A stretch of 64,000 bases of DNA from Robinsoniella peoriensis (GCF_042680125.1 NZ_JBHTNY010000014.1), one strand, 5' to 3'; positions 38,202-47,399 are shown, numbered from the stretch's first letter. Program-made: numbers and translations. The notes: a model not told the origin generated them from the sequence alone.

Positions 38202-38257
38202 CACTCATTGGGTGGTTTCTATGGTTTTATATTATCACCCAATGAGTGGTTTGTCAA
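38202..38257 (-). promoter_or_regulatory. Promoter and paired operators of the XRE gene
   Basis: On the minus strand TTGACA (38257-38252), 17-bp spacer, TAATAT (38234-38229). The 13-mer CACTCATTGGGTG lies at 38202-38214 and as exact complement at 38236-38248, so one site is inside the promoter spacer and the other between the start of transcription and the ribosome site. This fits repression by the XRE protein. Confidence 0.75.
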
Positions 38258-38321
38258 TAGTTTTCGAAGAAATTATTTAATTATTTTTTAGTCCGCAAAA
38301 CCCTACCGACTAATATTGTTT

Positions 38322-38360
38322 ACGCAAAAAACCGCCCCTCGAAAGGAACGGTCTTTTATC
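38322..38360 (-). terminator. Terminator-like hairpin without an obvious gene
   Basis: On the minus strand ACCG...CGGT around CC/GG with a TTTCGA loop is followed by six Ts. The 38258-38649 interval otherwise holds ATATACGTATAT (38390-38401), a 14-bp palindrome AATTGTTAACAATT (38476-38489) and the promoter of the next unit; no gene is seen. Confidence 0.5.
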
Positions 38361-38510
38361 CAGCAACCACTGGATAACTCTGTACTAGTATATACGTATA
38401 TTGCGTATTATGTCAATTTTAGGTATCTAAAATAAACAGGTTTAATAGCGAAACATGTGTTCTGGCAATTAGTGTAATTGTTAACAATTATGAACATTTA
38501 AGTAAAAGCA

Positions 38511-38538
38511 TTGATTTTTTTTAAATTTTGGTTATAAT
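38511..38538 (+). promoter_or_regulatory. Promoter of the small-protein/GNAT unit
   Basis: TTGATT (38511-38516), 16-bp spacer, TATAAT (38533-38538). The palindrome AATTGTTAACAATT 22 bp upstream is a possible operator. Confidence 0.6.
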
Positions 38539-38649
38539 GAAAATACAAAGACCATATATTTATTTCGTCTAAATGTAATAAAATTTTGGTTTTTGCATAT
38601 AATACGTGGAATTTCGCCCGTAAAATTAAAAAAAGAGGGGTGATCGTTT

Positions 38650-38817
38650 ATGGCAACATCAACATTCGGAAAACAGTTTTCAGTTAGTCCGGAAAAATCA
38701 AGTGATTTCGTAAAAGAAATGACTAAGACAGTGGCTCCCACACTGAGGAAAAAATTTCATTCCAATTTGAAGCACGAAAAGGATTTGAAGGAATACCTTC
38801 AAAGAGTTTTAAAATAA
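38650..38817 (+). CDS. 55-aa protein, candidate antitoxin
   Basis: The start has GAGGGGTGAT upstream. The product begins MATSTFGKQFSVSPEKSSDF, a strand-then-helix pattern like ribbon-helix-helix antitoxins, followed by a basic helical tail. It ends 5 nt before the GNAT-type gene. Its size and position fit the antitoxin of a GNAT/ribbon-helix-helix toxin-antitoxin pair, but the family match is weak. Confidence 0.6.
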   Translation: MATSTFGKQFSVSPEKSSDFVKEMTKTVAPTLRKKFHSNLKHEKDLKEYLQRVLK

Positions 38818-38822
38818 CTTAA

Positions 38823-39422
38823 TTGATAGATTATGTAATTATACCATTGGGAGAAATTTTAGGTAAAGAATACGATAAAGAAAAGTTGGAAAATGCATTT
38901 AAAAAGTTCTCTTGTCAACGTGAACGTGATTTAGAGGACTTTTTAATGCAAAGATCCATAACATACGAAAAAACTAATTTAGGAAAAACATATTTATTTA
39001 TCGACAATAAAGAATTAATAAACAATAATGAATTTGTTGTTCTTGCGTATTTTACTATTGCTCAAAATTCATTGGATATATCAAAAATGTCAAAGAAGAA
39101 AAAACGAAAGATTCTAGGCGCGTATCCCGGTAGAGACTCCTTGAGTTCGGTGCCAACTTATTTGATAGGACAACTTGGCAGATGCGATAACTGTACAAAC
39201 ATTGATTTGAGCGGGCAGCAAATATTAAATGAGTGTTATCATGCTATTAGTTTAGCGGCAAGAATTGTCGGCGGAAACATGTTAATATTAGAGTGTAGAG
39301 AACATATGTTTGAAAAATTTTACCAGAAACAAGGATTTATAAAGCTGTACGATGAGCTGAGTGCAGAAAAATTATTCACGCTTTTCCAAAAGATTAACTT
39401 CGAAGAATATTGGAGTACATAA
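38823..39422 (+). CDS. GNAT-fold protein, candidate toxin of a TA pair
   Basis: The 199-aa protein starts with TTG directly after the 55-aa gene and has no good ribosome site, so it is probably coupled. The second half follows GNAT acetyltransferases of the TacT class: PTYLIGQLGR, an acidic stretch in place of the RGxGxG loop (NIDLSGQQIL), HAISLAARIVGGNMLILECRE and FYQKQGFIKL. The acetyl-CoA loop is degenerate, which questions catalysis. TacT-type toxins acetylate aminoacyl-tRNA. A prophage maintenance or anti-phage role is inferred from position beside the lysis genes on the opposite strand. Confidence 0.65.
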   Translation: MIDYVIIPLGEILGKEYDKEKLENAFKKFSCQRERDLEDFLMQRSITYEKTNLGKTYLFIDNKELINNNEFVVLAYFTIAQNSLDISKMSKKKKRKILGAYPGRDSLSSVPTYLIGQLGRCDNCTNIDLSGQQILNECYHAISLAARIVGGNMLILECREHMFEKFYQKQGFIKLYDELSAEKLFTLFQKINFEEYWST

Positions 39423-39446
39423 AAATAATACTTAGATTGAAAACAC

Positions 39447-39480
39447 TAGCCCCCGGGAAATGAACCCAAGGGCTATTTTA
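39447..39480. terminator. Bidirectional terminator between GNAT and endolysin genes
   Basis: TAGCCC (39447-39452) pairs with GGGCTA (39470-39475), followed by TTTTA on the plus strand and GTGTTTTC on the minus strand. The genes converge here. Confidence 0.75.
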
Positions 39481-39494
39481 GCGTGTATAATTCT

Positions 39495-40973
39495 TTATGC
39501 TTTTTCTATATACTGTTCTGCGATAAATCCGGAATATTTCTTATCAATTAGAATCTGATACCATCCATCTTCTTTATTAATAACATCTACCAGATTTCCA
39601 CTATTTAACTTCGGATATCCAGTAATGTTGCCGTAGTTAGTCCCAGGCCCCTTCCGGACATTAACACCGTCCCCGGTGCATTTTCCTACCCAGATAGAAG
39701 ATTCTGTTCCTTTTACAATTGCGTCCACTCCTGCCGCCTTTAAACTGCTTACGAGGGCGGCTGCATTCTTTTTACTGGTAAAGGATCCGCACTGCACTTT
39801 GTACTGTCCGCTTTCTGCCTTTACAATTGCCTGGAAGCCCTTTCCTACAATGACCGCAGCTTGTTTCTCTGCGTTCTTTTTATTGCTGTAGGATCCTGCC
39901 TGCACTTTGTAACTACCGGTTTGCTCCGGTTCTGGTTGTGGCGCTGGTGCCGGTTTCGGCTGCTCTTCTTTCGTTCCGGTAATAGCTCCCAGGATATTTA
40001 AAATCTTGCTGCCATATCCGCTGCCCGCAGCCCATCCTTTGCCTTTTGGATTCTCCTGGATGCCCAGCCATTCTACGTATTCTGCACAGCCTCTTTCTAT
40101 GTATTGGAACCTTGGGTCTACACATTCTTTGCTTAGTGGCTCAGCGCAGGCGTATGCTTTAAGGTGCTGGATCTGTGCCCGGATACCGGTCTTTGTGTTG
40201 GGAAAGGAATTGCCCTTCATACCGTTTGCTGTAACCCCCATGCCGCAAAAGTTGTTCTGATCCAGTGTGACGGCACTGTCTCTAAATGTAAAATTCCCCG
40301 TTTCCAGGCAGCTTTGTGCAAATGCGATATCTCCCCGGATGCTTTCTGTCTTGCCCTCCTGGATGTACTGCGGAACCATATCCAGGACAGATTGCGCAAC
40401 GCCGGGATTCTTTGATCGGATATACTTCTGCATCTGTTCTGCTGTAGCCGAAGCTTTACCAGTAATCTTCGTGCCGGTTTCTACCGTTCCACCGTTGGAT
40501 AATTGTTTTTGTACCTTGCTAACAAATTCGGGCCACAGACCTTCGTCCAGGATCCTCCGCGGGCAATGTTTCCGGGATGCATCGTAATGCCGTTTTAACC
40601 GATCCACTCCCCAGCCACGGTCCTTTAATAATTTGGCTGACAGCCATTGCGCATTAGCAACCGCTGTGTAATAATTGCTTTCCGGATTAACACAAATTTC
40701 TATGTTAATAGAATTAAGGTTGGAAATTCCATATCTTCCATTTCCATCTCCTACCGCCCATGCCCCGTCCTGGAAGTCTAATGTCTGGTAGATTTCTTTC
40801 GAGTCAACATAGAAGTGTACTGTTCCGTCCAAGTTACCGTTTCGCATAGCATTTGCATGTGCCAAGGCACTTGCTCCCGGATTCCAATTATCTGTTTCGT
40901 GCATAACTACATAAGCCGGTTTATTCTGCCCTAAATAACAATGTGTTTTTGCAATCATTTTCTTTATTTCCAT
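39495..40973 (-). CDS. Multidomain endolysin: amidase, glucosaminidase, SPOR, SH3
   Basis: The 492-aa protein has an N-acetylmuramoyl-L-alanine amidase (Amidase_2) domain at ~5-160 (YVVMHETDNW, HYDASRKHCPRRI as zinc ligands). A glucosaminidase domain lies at ~175-325 (AFAQSCLETGNFTF, NNFCGMG), two SPOR-like repeats at ~350-420, and an SH3b domain at ~428-492 (GDGVNVRKGPGTNYG). There is no signal peptide, so a holin should release it. It cuts peptidoglycan at two bond types. It is the last gene of the late operon. Confidence 0.93.
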   Translation of the reverse strand: MEIKKMIAKTHCYLGQNKPAYVVMHETDNWNPGASALAHANAMRNGNLDGTVHFYVDSKEIYQTLDFQDGAWAVGDGNGRYGISNLNSINIEICVNPESNYYTAVANAQWLSAKLLKDRGWGVDRLKRHYDASRKHCPRRILDEGLWPEFVSKVQKQLSNGGTVETGTKITGKASATAEQMQKYIRSKNPGVAQSVLDMVPQYIQEGKTESIRGDIAFAQSCLETGNFTFRDSAVTLDQNNFCGMGVTANGMKGNSFPNTKTGIRAQIQHLKAYACAEPLSKECVDPRFQYIERGCAEYVEWLGIQENPKGKGWAAGSGYGSKILNILGAITGTKEEQPKPAPAPQPEPEQTGSYKVQAGSYSNKKNAEKQAAVIVGKGFQAIVKAESGQYKVQCGSFTSKKNAAALVSSLKAAGVDAIVKGTESSIWVGKCTGDGVNVRKGPGTNYGNITGYPKLNSGNLVDVINKEDGWYQILIDKKYSGFIAEQYIEKA

Positions 40974-41008
40974 ATTCTGTACCTATCCTTTCTAAAAAAA
41001 GAGAGCGA

Positions 41009-41215
41009 TTATTCGCCCTCTGCAATTTCCGGCAATCCTGCTACCGATGTTAATACCGACAATACTCCGGCCAATGCTGCCGTAGATGCAACCATTACCC
41101 AGTTTACATCTCCCATAGCTGCCGTTGTACCGATACTGGCAATTGCCGCCTGCGCTACTGTCTTAACTGCTCTAACTGCCGCTGCTTTTAACCAATTCTT
41201 TGTTATTTTACTCAT
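41009..41215 (-). CDS. Small holin-like membrane protein
   Basis: The 68-aa protein has two hydrophobic stretches (AVKTVAQAAIASIGTTAAM and WVMVASTAALAGVLSVLTSVAG) and charged ends. Start 41215 follows GAGAGGATTT. Similar r1t/phage-holin-5-type proteins are encoded just before the endolysin, as here. Confidence 0.8.
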   Translation of the reverse strand: MSKITKNWLKAAAVRAVKTVAQAAIASIGTTAAMGDVNWVMVASTAALAGVLSVLTSVAGLPEIAEGE

Positions 41216-41232
41216 TTTAAATCCTCTCTTTC

Positions 41233-41547
41233 TTATAAGTATTGGGCTACCATTAAGATAAGCCCGGTTGCGAGTGCACCAGCAACAACAGAAATTATAG
41301 TTGTAAATGCTGTCTTCTTTGCACTGTTCCAACGCTCTGCCGGTTCGTTTTCCAGCTTCTGCAGCCGGTCTCCTTGCTTCTTCTGCTCTTCCGTCATTGT
41401 TTTCATGTTTAACGCCAGTTCCTTGACTGACATTGCAAGTTCCTGTATGCACTTTTGCTGCGATTCCAAATCTGCCACACGGGCTTTTAAGGATCTGCTA
41501 TCCTTTCCAAGCTCCGCTAGTTTTACTGCTACTTCTTCATCGTTCAT
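41233..41547 (-). CDS. XhlA-like/holin-associated membrane protein
   Basis: The 104-aa protein has a coiled-coil N-terminal part (~5-70, heptads LAELGKDSRSLKARVADLE...) and one C-terminal transmembrane helix (TTIISVVAGALATGLILMVA). This is the layout of phage hemolysin XhlA-type proteins that work with holin and endolysin. Confidence 0.78.
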   Translation of the reverse strand: MNDEEVAVKLAELGKDSRSLKARVADLESQQKCIQELAMSVKELALNMKTMTEEQKKQGDRLQKLENEPAERWNSAKKTAFTTIISVVAGALATGLILMVAQYL

Positions 41548-41575
41548 GCGTCTCTCTCCTGTCTATAAAATTGTA

Positions 41576-41597
41576 AAATAAAAAGACCTTTCGGTCT
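41576..41597 (-). terminator. Terminator between tail and lysis modules
   Basis: On the minus strand AGACC GAAA GGTCT (41597-41584) is followed by TTTTTATTTTA, placed after the receptor-binding gene. Confidence 0.7.
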
Positions 41598-41649
41598 CTA
41601 TCTAATTTCCATATGTGTTCCTTCCGTATCAATCGGTTCAGATTGTTAA

Positions 41650-43071
41650 CTAAAGTGCTTTTAACCAACTTTCAATCCACGCACTTCTTATTTCGTGTGC
41701 TTTTAGATTTGGGTGGTTATTAGTGCCATAATTAACACTATACTGTTGGTTTCTAATAGATTTTACTTCTTCAGACGCATTTGACCTTATGCCTAGTTGA
41801 AATGGGATATTATCGTCATTCAAATCTAAAACTGGAACGCCCCATGATTTGCAAATAGTTTTTACTGCTTCTCTGTATGCGTTTGTCATCCATGCGTCCA
41901 TTATTATTACACCAATTCTAGCATATGGAATATTTGTCATTAGATATTCGAATACTACATTATAAGCACCCCATAAAGTTGTATTTTTTGTATCGGTTTT
42001 AACACCAAGACTATTCGGAACTATTCCAGTTTCATTTAAACCAAATGCTATTGTGATATAGTCTGAATCCTTTGGCACTTGTTTATATCTATCAACAGAG
42101 AAAGGATTTTCAGCACCACTAACATTTGTAAAATATGAACCACATTTTGCCTCATTGACAAGTTCCACACTATTTCTTTTTGCAATCCACCACGGATATG
42201 TTTTATACATTCCCATTTCTGTGTCATACGCATCTGACTCTTTTTTTGTTTTTCCGTTTTTGTCTGTGTAACCAGTAAAGTCGCCTTCTGTAAATGAATC
42301 GCCACAAGCAGTCCATTTTTTTCTATACAATGAATCTGCATTGATAGGTGATTTATGCATTTTGAAAAATTCTATGCTGAATGCATACGCTTTATATTTT
42401 GTGAAGAGCATTTTTTTAGCATTGTCTGGGATTGAAACAATTTGGTCTATCGTAACTCCGTTCCCTTGGTCTGTGTTCGGAATTGATGAAATAATATTTC
42501 CATTTACATCTTTAAACATCAAAACCGCAATGCTATACCATGAATGACCTACAACCTGAACACTTTCTATATCTACTGTTGATAAATCTATTTCCGCATA
42601 GGCGCAACTTTCATTCGAAATTACATTACCACTTATGTTGCTGATAAAACTATTGTTAATAAACGTGTATGCAATATCAACACTACGCTTATCGTACATA
42701 GATATGTCCGCAATCTCTTCAGAGAGCGCCCCCACCTGCCCTCTAACCGCGTCCCCAGGCGTAGCATACTCTGTCCCATCTGCGCCGATCCGGATGTTTT
42801 CCAGCGCCGCATCTGCTGTTGTTCCGCCCTCCGGTATATTTTGCATGGCATCCAATTGTAATTTAATAAGCGCCATCTGAGCATTATACTGCCCAGACAA
42901 CGCCCAGTAGTCTTTATTAGTCAATTCTGTTCCTGCCGGCACAACCTTTTTAGATGTATAGCTGTCTCCGGTCTTTTCGTCCAACACTACGGATAAGCCC
43001 AGGTATTCTTTTGCTTTATCCCATTTTCCTTCCGGGGTTGGGATGCATCTGTTTCCTTTAAATTTTGCCAT
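41650..43071 (-). CDS. Phage receptor-binding/baseplate protein with SGNH hydrolase domain
   Basis: The 473-aa protein has an N-terminal virion-attachment module (~1-60: RCIPTPEGKWDKAKEYLGL...WALSGQYNAQ), a middle stalk, and from ~215 a GDSL/SGNH hydrolase. The hydrolase shows block I GDSFTEG, the FGLNETG motif of block III and a C-terminal NHPN (Asp/His region). Such domains deacylate or otherwise modify surface glycans during adsorption. The N-terminal module is shared with the next gene (43106-44410). Confidence 0.85.
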   Translation of the reverse strand: MAKFKGNRCIPTPEGKWDKAKEYLGLSVVLDEKTGDSYTSKKVVPAGTELTNKDYWALSGQYNAQMALIKLQLDAMQNIPEGGTTADAALENIRIGADGTEYATPGDAVRGQVGALSEEIADISMYDKRSVDIAYTFINNSFISNISGNVISNESCAYAEIDLSTVDIESVQVVGHSWYSIAVLMFKDVNGNIISSIPNTDQGNGVTIDQIVSIPDNAKKMLFTKYKAYAFSIEFFKMHKSPINADSLYRKKWTACGDSFTEGDFTGYTDKNGKTKKESDAYDTEMGMYKTYPWWIAKRNSVELVNEAKCGSYFTNVSGAENPFSVDRYKQVPKDSDYITIAFGLNETGIVPNSLGVKTDTKNTTLWGAYNVVFEYLMTNIPYARIGVIIMDAWMTNAYREAVKTICKSWGVPVLDLNDDNIPFQLGIRSNASEEVKSIRNQQYSVNYGTNNHPNLKAHEIRSAWIESWLKAL

Positions 43072-43105
43072 TAATATTCAACCTCCAATCCAAAGATACA
43101 TGGCC

Positions 43106-44410
43106 TTATTTCAATACTATCTTGATAATATTTTCTGCAATTCTCCCTATAACACGGTATGCCCCAAAAGAATAATTATCTGCGTAGGTTGCAATACCTC
43201 CATCTGTGCATGTGCAGTATCCTCCCGCCTGACACGTACCATCATCATAGACCGGAAGTACACCCATCATCCCAATAGCGTCCCATTCCTTGCGGTCAAA
43301 CCGCTGTACATAAACCTGTTCTGGATTATATTCTGGATTCTGAACATAGGTTGTGTATTTGGAAATTATCTCGGTATCTGGATCTTCTACATCTATACCC
43401 TGCATAATAAAACGGTTAAAATTATCCCGTATAAACCTCCCAGACCAGTCCATGTCCCCGTTTCCAATTACCGATGGATTTCCCGACACAATCCCAAGAA
43501 TGTAATCACCTCTGTCGGCAATTTTAATTTTATCTCCATCCGAAAATGTTACAAATAATCCCACCCGGTCTTCCGAGTCCGGATTACCGTCTTTCCATTC
43601 GAAAAACTCCGCATAGTCCGCTCCGGTATTTATTGTGCTGCTTTTTGCGTATATCTGTCCATTGTAATTAACCTGGAACGCATTAGATGCTACTGTTTTT
43701 GTTCCGTTTCCGATACAAAATGCCGAAACACTTGATGTTCCCGTATCAGGTGCCGTACCTTCTGTTGAACTATTAAAGTGCCCCTGAACATGTTGATTTC
43801 CAGTTGCAGTGGTATTATAACCTTCCGCGTGGGCATACGAACCATTTGCTTTTGCTGCGCCTCCTTCCGCGTGTGATGCTATGCCTGCCGCAGTTGTAAG
43901 TCTCCCTTCTGCATGGGATGAATCTCCATTAGCTTTCGTAGATTCCCCTTCCGCATGAGCGAAATCGCCTGAAGCTCTTGTGTTATCCCCCTCGGCATGA
44001 GCGGATTCCCCTGTTGCGTATGCGGCATATCCTTCGGAATGTGAGCATTCTCCGGATGCAGAACCACCTCTGCCCTCAGCATGTGAATTTTCTCCAGAAG
44101 CTTGATTGTTAGTTCCTTCTGCATGTGAATTTACACCGACTGGTGTGCCGGAAAGTCTATTCTGCGAAAAACTACCCCGAATATATGGATTTTCACTATT
44201 TGCTTTAGTATTTAGTTGTGCGTTATATACTGCGGACAATGCCCAATACTCTTCATTCGATAATTCGATTCCTGCCGGAACCTTTTTCTTGGATGTATAA
44301 CTATTACCGGTGCTCATTTCAAGCACTACAGACAAATTCAAATACTCTTTAGTTTCGCTATGTACTCCTTCGCATACGGGAATACATCTGCCGGTATTAT
44401 ACTTAGGCAT
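43106..44410 (-). CDS. Phage tail fibre with YadA-head-like repeats and peptidase G2 domain
   Basis: The 434-aa protein has the same N-terminal module as the neighbouring SGNH protein. From ~85 to 205 follows a series of ~14-residue repeats of the SHAEGxxTxASGx type, like the trimeric YadA head. From ~225 a Peptidase_G2 intramolecular chaperone-like domain follows (NTGADYAEFFEWKDGN, VGLFVTFSDGDKIKIA). That domain usually cleaves itself off after folding the trimer. Its start shares bases with the preceding stop codon. Confidence 0.87.
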   Translation of the reverse strand: MPKYNTGRCIPVCEGVHSETKEYLNLSVVLEMSTGNSYTSKKKVPAGIELSNEEYWALSAVYNAQLNTKANSENPYIRGSFSQNRLSGTPVGVNSHAEGTNNQASGENSHAEGRGGSASGECSHSEGYAAYATGESAHAEGDNTRASGDFAHAEGESTKANGDSSHAEGRLTTAAGIASHAEGGAAKANGSYAHAEGYNTTATGNQHVQGHFNSSTEGTAPDTGTSSVSAFCIGNGTKTVASNAFQVNYNGQIYAKSSTINTGADYAEFFEWKDGNPDSEDRVGLFVTFSDGDKIKIADRGDYILGIVSGNPSVIGNGDMDWSGRFIRDNFNRFIMQGIDVEDPDTEIISKYTTYVQNPEYNPEQVYVQRFDRKEWDAIGMMGVLPVYDDGTCQAGGYCTCTDGGIATYADNYSFGAYRVIGRIAENIIKIVLK

Positions 44411-44721
44411 TAGTACTCCACCTCCATCTCACCGTTTTCGTTTGTGCTAAAAATAAATCTGTTCATTTCTTCCGCAACATCCACTACAAAGCAATTGTCT
44501 TCGATCCCGAACGTTGCGAATTTACCGAGGTTTTCTCCTAGCTCTGCAGCCACTCGTTTTACTTCTTCCACCGATGCAAGGTCTTTCGTCTTTCCGCCGG
44601 CATAGCAGATGGTTATGGTTCCATCCGTGGAAATCGCATACTCTCCTGGCAATAGTTCACTTCTTAGCAGGTCTTCGATATTTCCGCGTCTATGCTTTAT
44701 AATTGCATTTTGTATTGCCAT
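44410..44721 (-). CDS. Small tail/baseplate protein with Mtd-N-like domain
   Basis: The 103-aa protein begins MAIQNAIIKHRRGNIEDL and LLPGEYAISTDGTI, the pattern of the short N-terminal beta domain of phage receptor proteins (Mtd-N/hyaluronidase-like, IQxRRGT...LxxGE). It sits between the tail endopeptidase-like and fibre genes with start/stop overlaps, so it is probably a baseplate linker. Confidence 0.72.
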   Translation of the reverse strand: MAIQNAIIKHRRGNIEDLLRSELLPGEYAISTDGTITICYAGGKTKDLASVEEVKRVAAELGENLGKFATFGIEDNCFVVDVAEEMNRFIFSTNENGEMEVEY

Positions 44722-44725
44722 GTGT

Positions 44726-47044
44726 TCACGCCCCCTCTAATAACTTGTCGAGTTTATTCTCAATTCTATCAAGTCTTTTCTCGATTCTATCAAGTCTTTC
44801 CTCGTTTCTGTTAATGCGCTCAGAATGGTTATTTACTGCCGAAACAAGTGGCGGAATAATCTCTATATAAGAAACACCCTTGTATCCTTCCCTGCCTTCT
44901 GTAACTATGCCGTATTCATCCCCGAATACTTCCTGTACATTGTCCGCATTTAAACCCATGTGAAGTTTCTTATCGTCCCCATCTTTCCATCGGAATATGA
45001 TGGTCTCAAGCTTTTTTAGGAGACATTCTGCATTTGTAATATGCGATTCTATATCTTTAAGCCTTGGATCGGAGTTATTAACAAGCCCATTGGTAGTAAT
45101 TTTCCCGCTAACATATAGATCGTTAAAAATGGTAAATGGGTAAAAAAATGTTGCATCGCAGTAACAATACATGTACCTTGCTACCAAATCTACATTAAAA
45201 ACAGTATCTAATTCTATTCCTGCTCCTCTATCTATGTACATGTAAATTCCGCTTGAATTATACATTGCTCCGCGTTTATTAGCATAATCAATACACCTTA
45301 AACCATAAGACTCTCTAACTCCCGGTTCTTCTGAGGTACGTCCAGAAACGGTAATTCCAGCATTACCTAAGGAAAGCTCTGTTTTTTTACTTTTGGAATA
45401 CGAATGTAGTAATCCATCATTATCTATTTCAAATGTTCCCGATGCGTTTTTGAATGTAGAACCGGTTATAGTAACTCCTTCTATTTCTATACCTTTTATC
45501 TTGCCAGCATTTATCCAATCAGCATTGATTCCAATCGCCGTCAACACTGTTGCTAAAACATTCCCATTTTTATCAATCCCAGCATTCCAACTCAATCCAC
45601 CATCCGTAGATACTGAAAATGCGCCTTCTGTCATTTTCCATATTGTCTTAGAATCTTTAAGGAGCGGTTGATTGTGCATGTAATAGATCAATGAACCGTT
45701 CTTTTCTTCGGTTGTCCGGTACAAACCCATTCCATTAGCCATCAGGGTACCGAACTGTTGAGCTACCAGATCATACTGAGATAATTGTTTCTGTGTATTC
45801 TTACGCGATTCAACTACTGCTTTAGTCATTTCACTATACCGTTGTGAGGAATTTCTTGCAGGCGTTTCTGCATCACAGGAAAAACTTTCATACCCGCCCA
45901 TTGCATAGGTCAAATTCGTAATATAGCAGTAATATGAATTGTTTTTACGGTCAGTTATAATTGCACAATCCCCAGCTTCTATCGAAGGATCAGACAACGC
46001 CGAGATATTCATAGGCCGAAATCTCATCCCTCTAATCTTCGCACCGAGATAGCTCGCCACGTTTGATGCCATTCCGCATTCAATTAGGGGATTGTTTTCT
46101 ATTTTTAGCACATAGCCTAAATCCCCATTCAATACCGTTTCCCCAGCAACTTCTTCACCTTTACTGTTCTTTCCATCAGCTGCCGTAACGCTTATGCCAG
46201 TTATTACTACGTCATCTGTGGAAATATTTATAGAAGACAAACTATAAATGTGATGGTATTTCTTTAAATCTTCGAACGTACCACCGTCTATGACATCGGT
46301 TGCGGAATAATTCGTATAATTTCCACCGTCCACTACATCTACCGCTGTATAATCTATAAAATTACCGCCGTCTAACGTATCAGTAATGTCAAACGCAGTT
46401 GTATCGTACCATTTTAGTTCTAAGCGCCCATCAACGTTACACCTGGCATAACACCCGGCAATCTGTGCGCAGTAAGATAAAATCTCCCGGTATGTAACTG
46501 GTTCATTCACTTCAAACGGGGATTTATTTACTCTGTAAGTATAATTATCAAACTGGTTCGTATTCAGTATCACACCGCATTTGCTGCAGCAATAATTTAC
46601 TATAGTCTGCAGGTTTGCTGGAAAGATTAATTTGCCGTCATACTTCTTATCGAATTTAGACATGTTATCCAGGCATTCCAGGGTAATAACACTTTGGGTC
46701 GATGTTGGATCATCTGCGTTAAATACACCTTTCTTAAGCCATTCAATGCGACTCTCCAGTTGTAGTCCTACAAACACCGTAACTACTGCATCGGTAAAAT
46801 TATAATCGCTGTATTCGTCTTGCATGTTGTTTATATTCAGTGTAAGCTTCCCGATTACAGCAGATCCGATGTCAAAGCTTCCTGGACTGCTTACACCGTC
46901 ATCTATTTTTACCCCGCCCTGCATGATCTGGTTTCCTGACAGCTCTAAGACAGTGCCATTGGAAAGTAATATATTTACTTTTGGTATGAATGAGCGTTTA
47001 TCTTCATACAGGGCTTTTCTATATTCTAAACTTGTATTAACCAT
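44726..47044 (-). CDS. Phage tail protein with C-terminal S74 chaperone domain
   Basis: The 772-aa protein has an N-terminal ~380 residues that resemble tail-tip (baseplate hub) proteins. A beta-rich stalk follows, then a Peptidase_S74 intramolecular chaperone at ~645-740 with the cleavage motif SDPRLKDIESH and GLNADNVQEVFG. It ends in a regular coiled coil (RINRNEERLDRIEKRL...). The chaperone trimerises and cuts itself at the serine. The expected release site is just before SDPRLK. Confidence 0.87.
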   Translation of the reverse strand: MVNTSLEYRKALYEDKRSFIPKVNILLSNGTVLELSGNQIMQGGVKIDDGVSSPGSFDIGSAVIGKLTLNINNMQDEYSDYNFTDAVVTVFVGLQLESRIEWLKKGVFNADDPTSTQSVITLECLDNMSKFDKKYDGKLIFPANLQTIVNYCCSKCGVILNTNQFDNYTYRVNKSPFEVNEPVTYREILSYCAQIAGCYARCNVDGRLELKWYDTTAFDITDTLDGGNFIDYTAVDVVDGGNYTNYSATDVIDGGTFEDLKKYHHIYSLSSINISTDDVVITGISVTAADGKNSKGEEVAGETVLNGDLGYVLKIENNPLIECGMASNVASYLGAKIRGMRFRPMNISALSDPSIEAGDCAIITDRKNNSYYCYITNLTYAMGGYESFSCDAETPARNSSQRYSEMTKAVVESRKNTQKQLSQYDLVAQQFGTLMANGMGLYRTTEEKNGSLIYYMHNQPLLKDSKTIWKMTEGAFSVSTDGGLSWNAGIDKNGNVLATVLTAIGINADWINAGKIKGIEIEGVTITGSTFKNASGTFEIDNDGLLHSYSKSKKTELSLGNAGITVSGRTSEEPGVRESYGLRCIDYANKRGAMYNSSGIYMYIDRGAGIELDTVFNVDLVARYMYCYCDATFFYPFTIFNDLYVSGKITTNGLVNNSDPRLKDIESHITNAECLLKKLETIIFRWKDGDDKKLHMGLNADNVQEVFGDEYGIVTEGREGYKGVSYIEIIPPLVSAVNNHSERINRNEERLDRIEKRLDRIENKLDKLLEGA

Positions 47045-47048
47045 TCCT

Positions 47049-47399
47049 TTACCTTTCTATCAGATCAAAAGATAAGGACGTGTACCGTTTATAATTTACG
47101 GTCCACGCCCTTATGGGTGCTGTCCTGTCCCCTACATAGAATGTGCGGATCTCATTTGTTCCGCTCATTGCATCTGGATAAGTTACCTGTATATATTCCG
47201 GATTAACCGCCTGCAGGATGGAGGCTGTCTCCTGGGGCGTTGGGTTTACCCAGCTTACAGAAAGCTTCCTCTTCTGCCCTACCCGGTTTTTATGCATTAT
47301 AGTATCCTCTGTACGTCCTGCCTCGGATGTCGATATGTCCTGCAGGCCCCAGGTGAATGTGGTAGGGTCTTTTACACCTGCCCCATTTATTTCTAACAT
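47049..47399 (-). CDS. DUF6711-like phage tail protein
   Basis: The ~116-aa protein MLEINGAGVKDPTTFTWGLQ...RTEDTIMHKNRVGQKRKLSVSW ... FYVGDRTAPIRAW follows the DUF6711 (distal-tail-like) pattern found in Firmicutes prophages. An upstream in-frame start at 47420 exists; MLEINGAG is preferred because family members begin there. GGAGGTG lies 14 nt ahead, a wide spacing. Confidence 0.78.
   Translation of the reverse strand: MLEINGAGVKDPTTFTWGLQDISTSEAGRTEDTIMHKNRVGQKRKLSVSWVNPTPQETASILQAVNPEYIQVTYPDAMSGTNEIRTFYVGDRTAPIRAWTVNYKRYTSLSFDLIER

Noticed and set aside
41216..41452. Longer 147-aa form of the holin-like protein
   Set aside because: The extension overlaps the upstream gene and the ribosome site GAGAGG supports the start at 41215.
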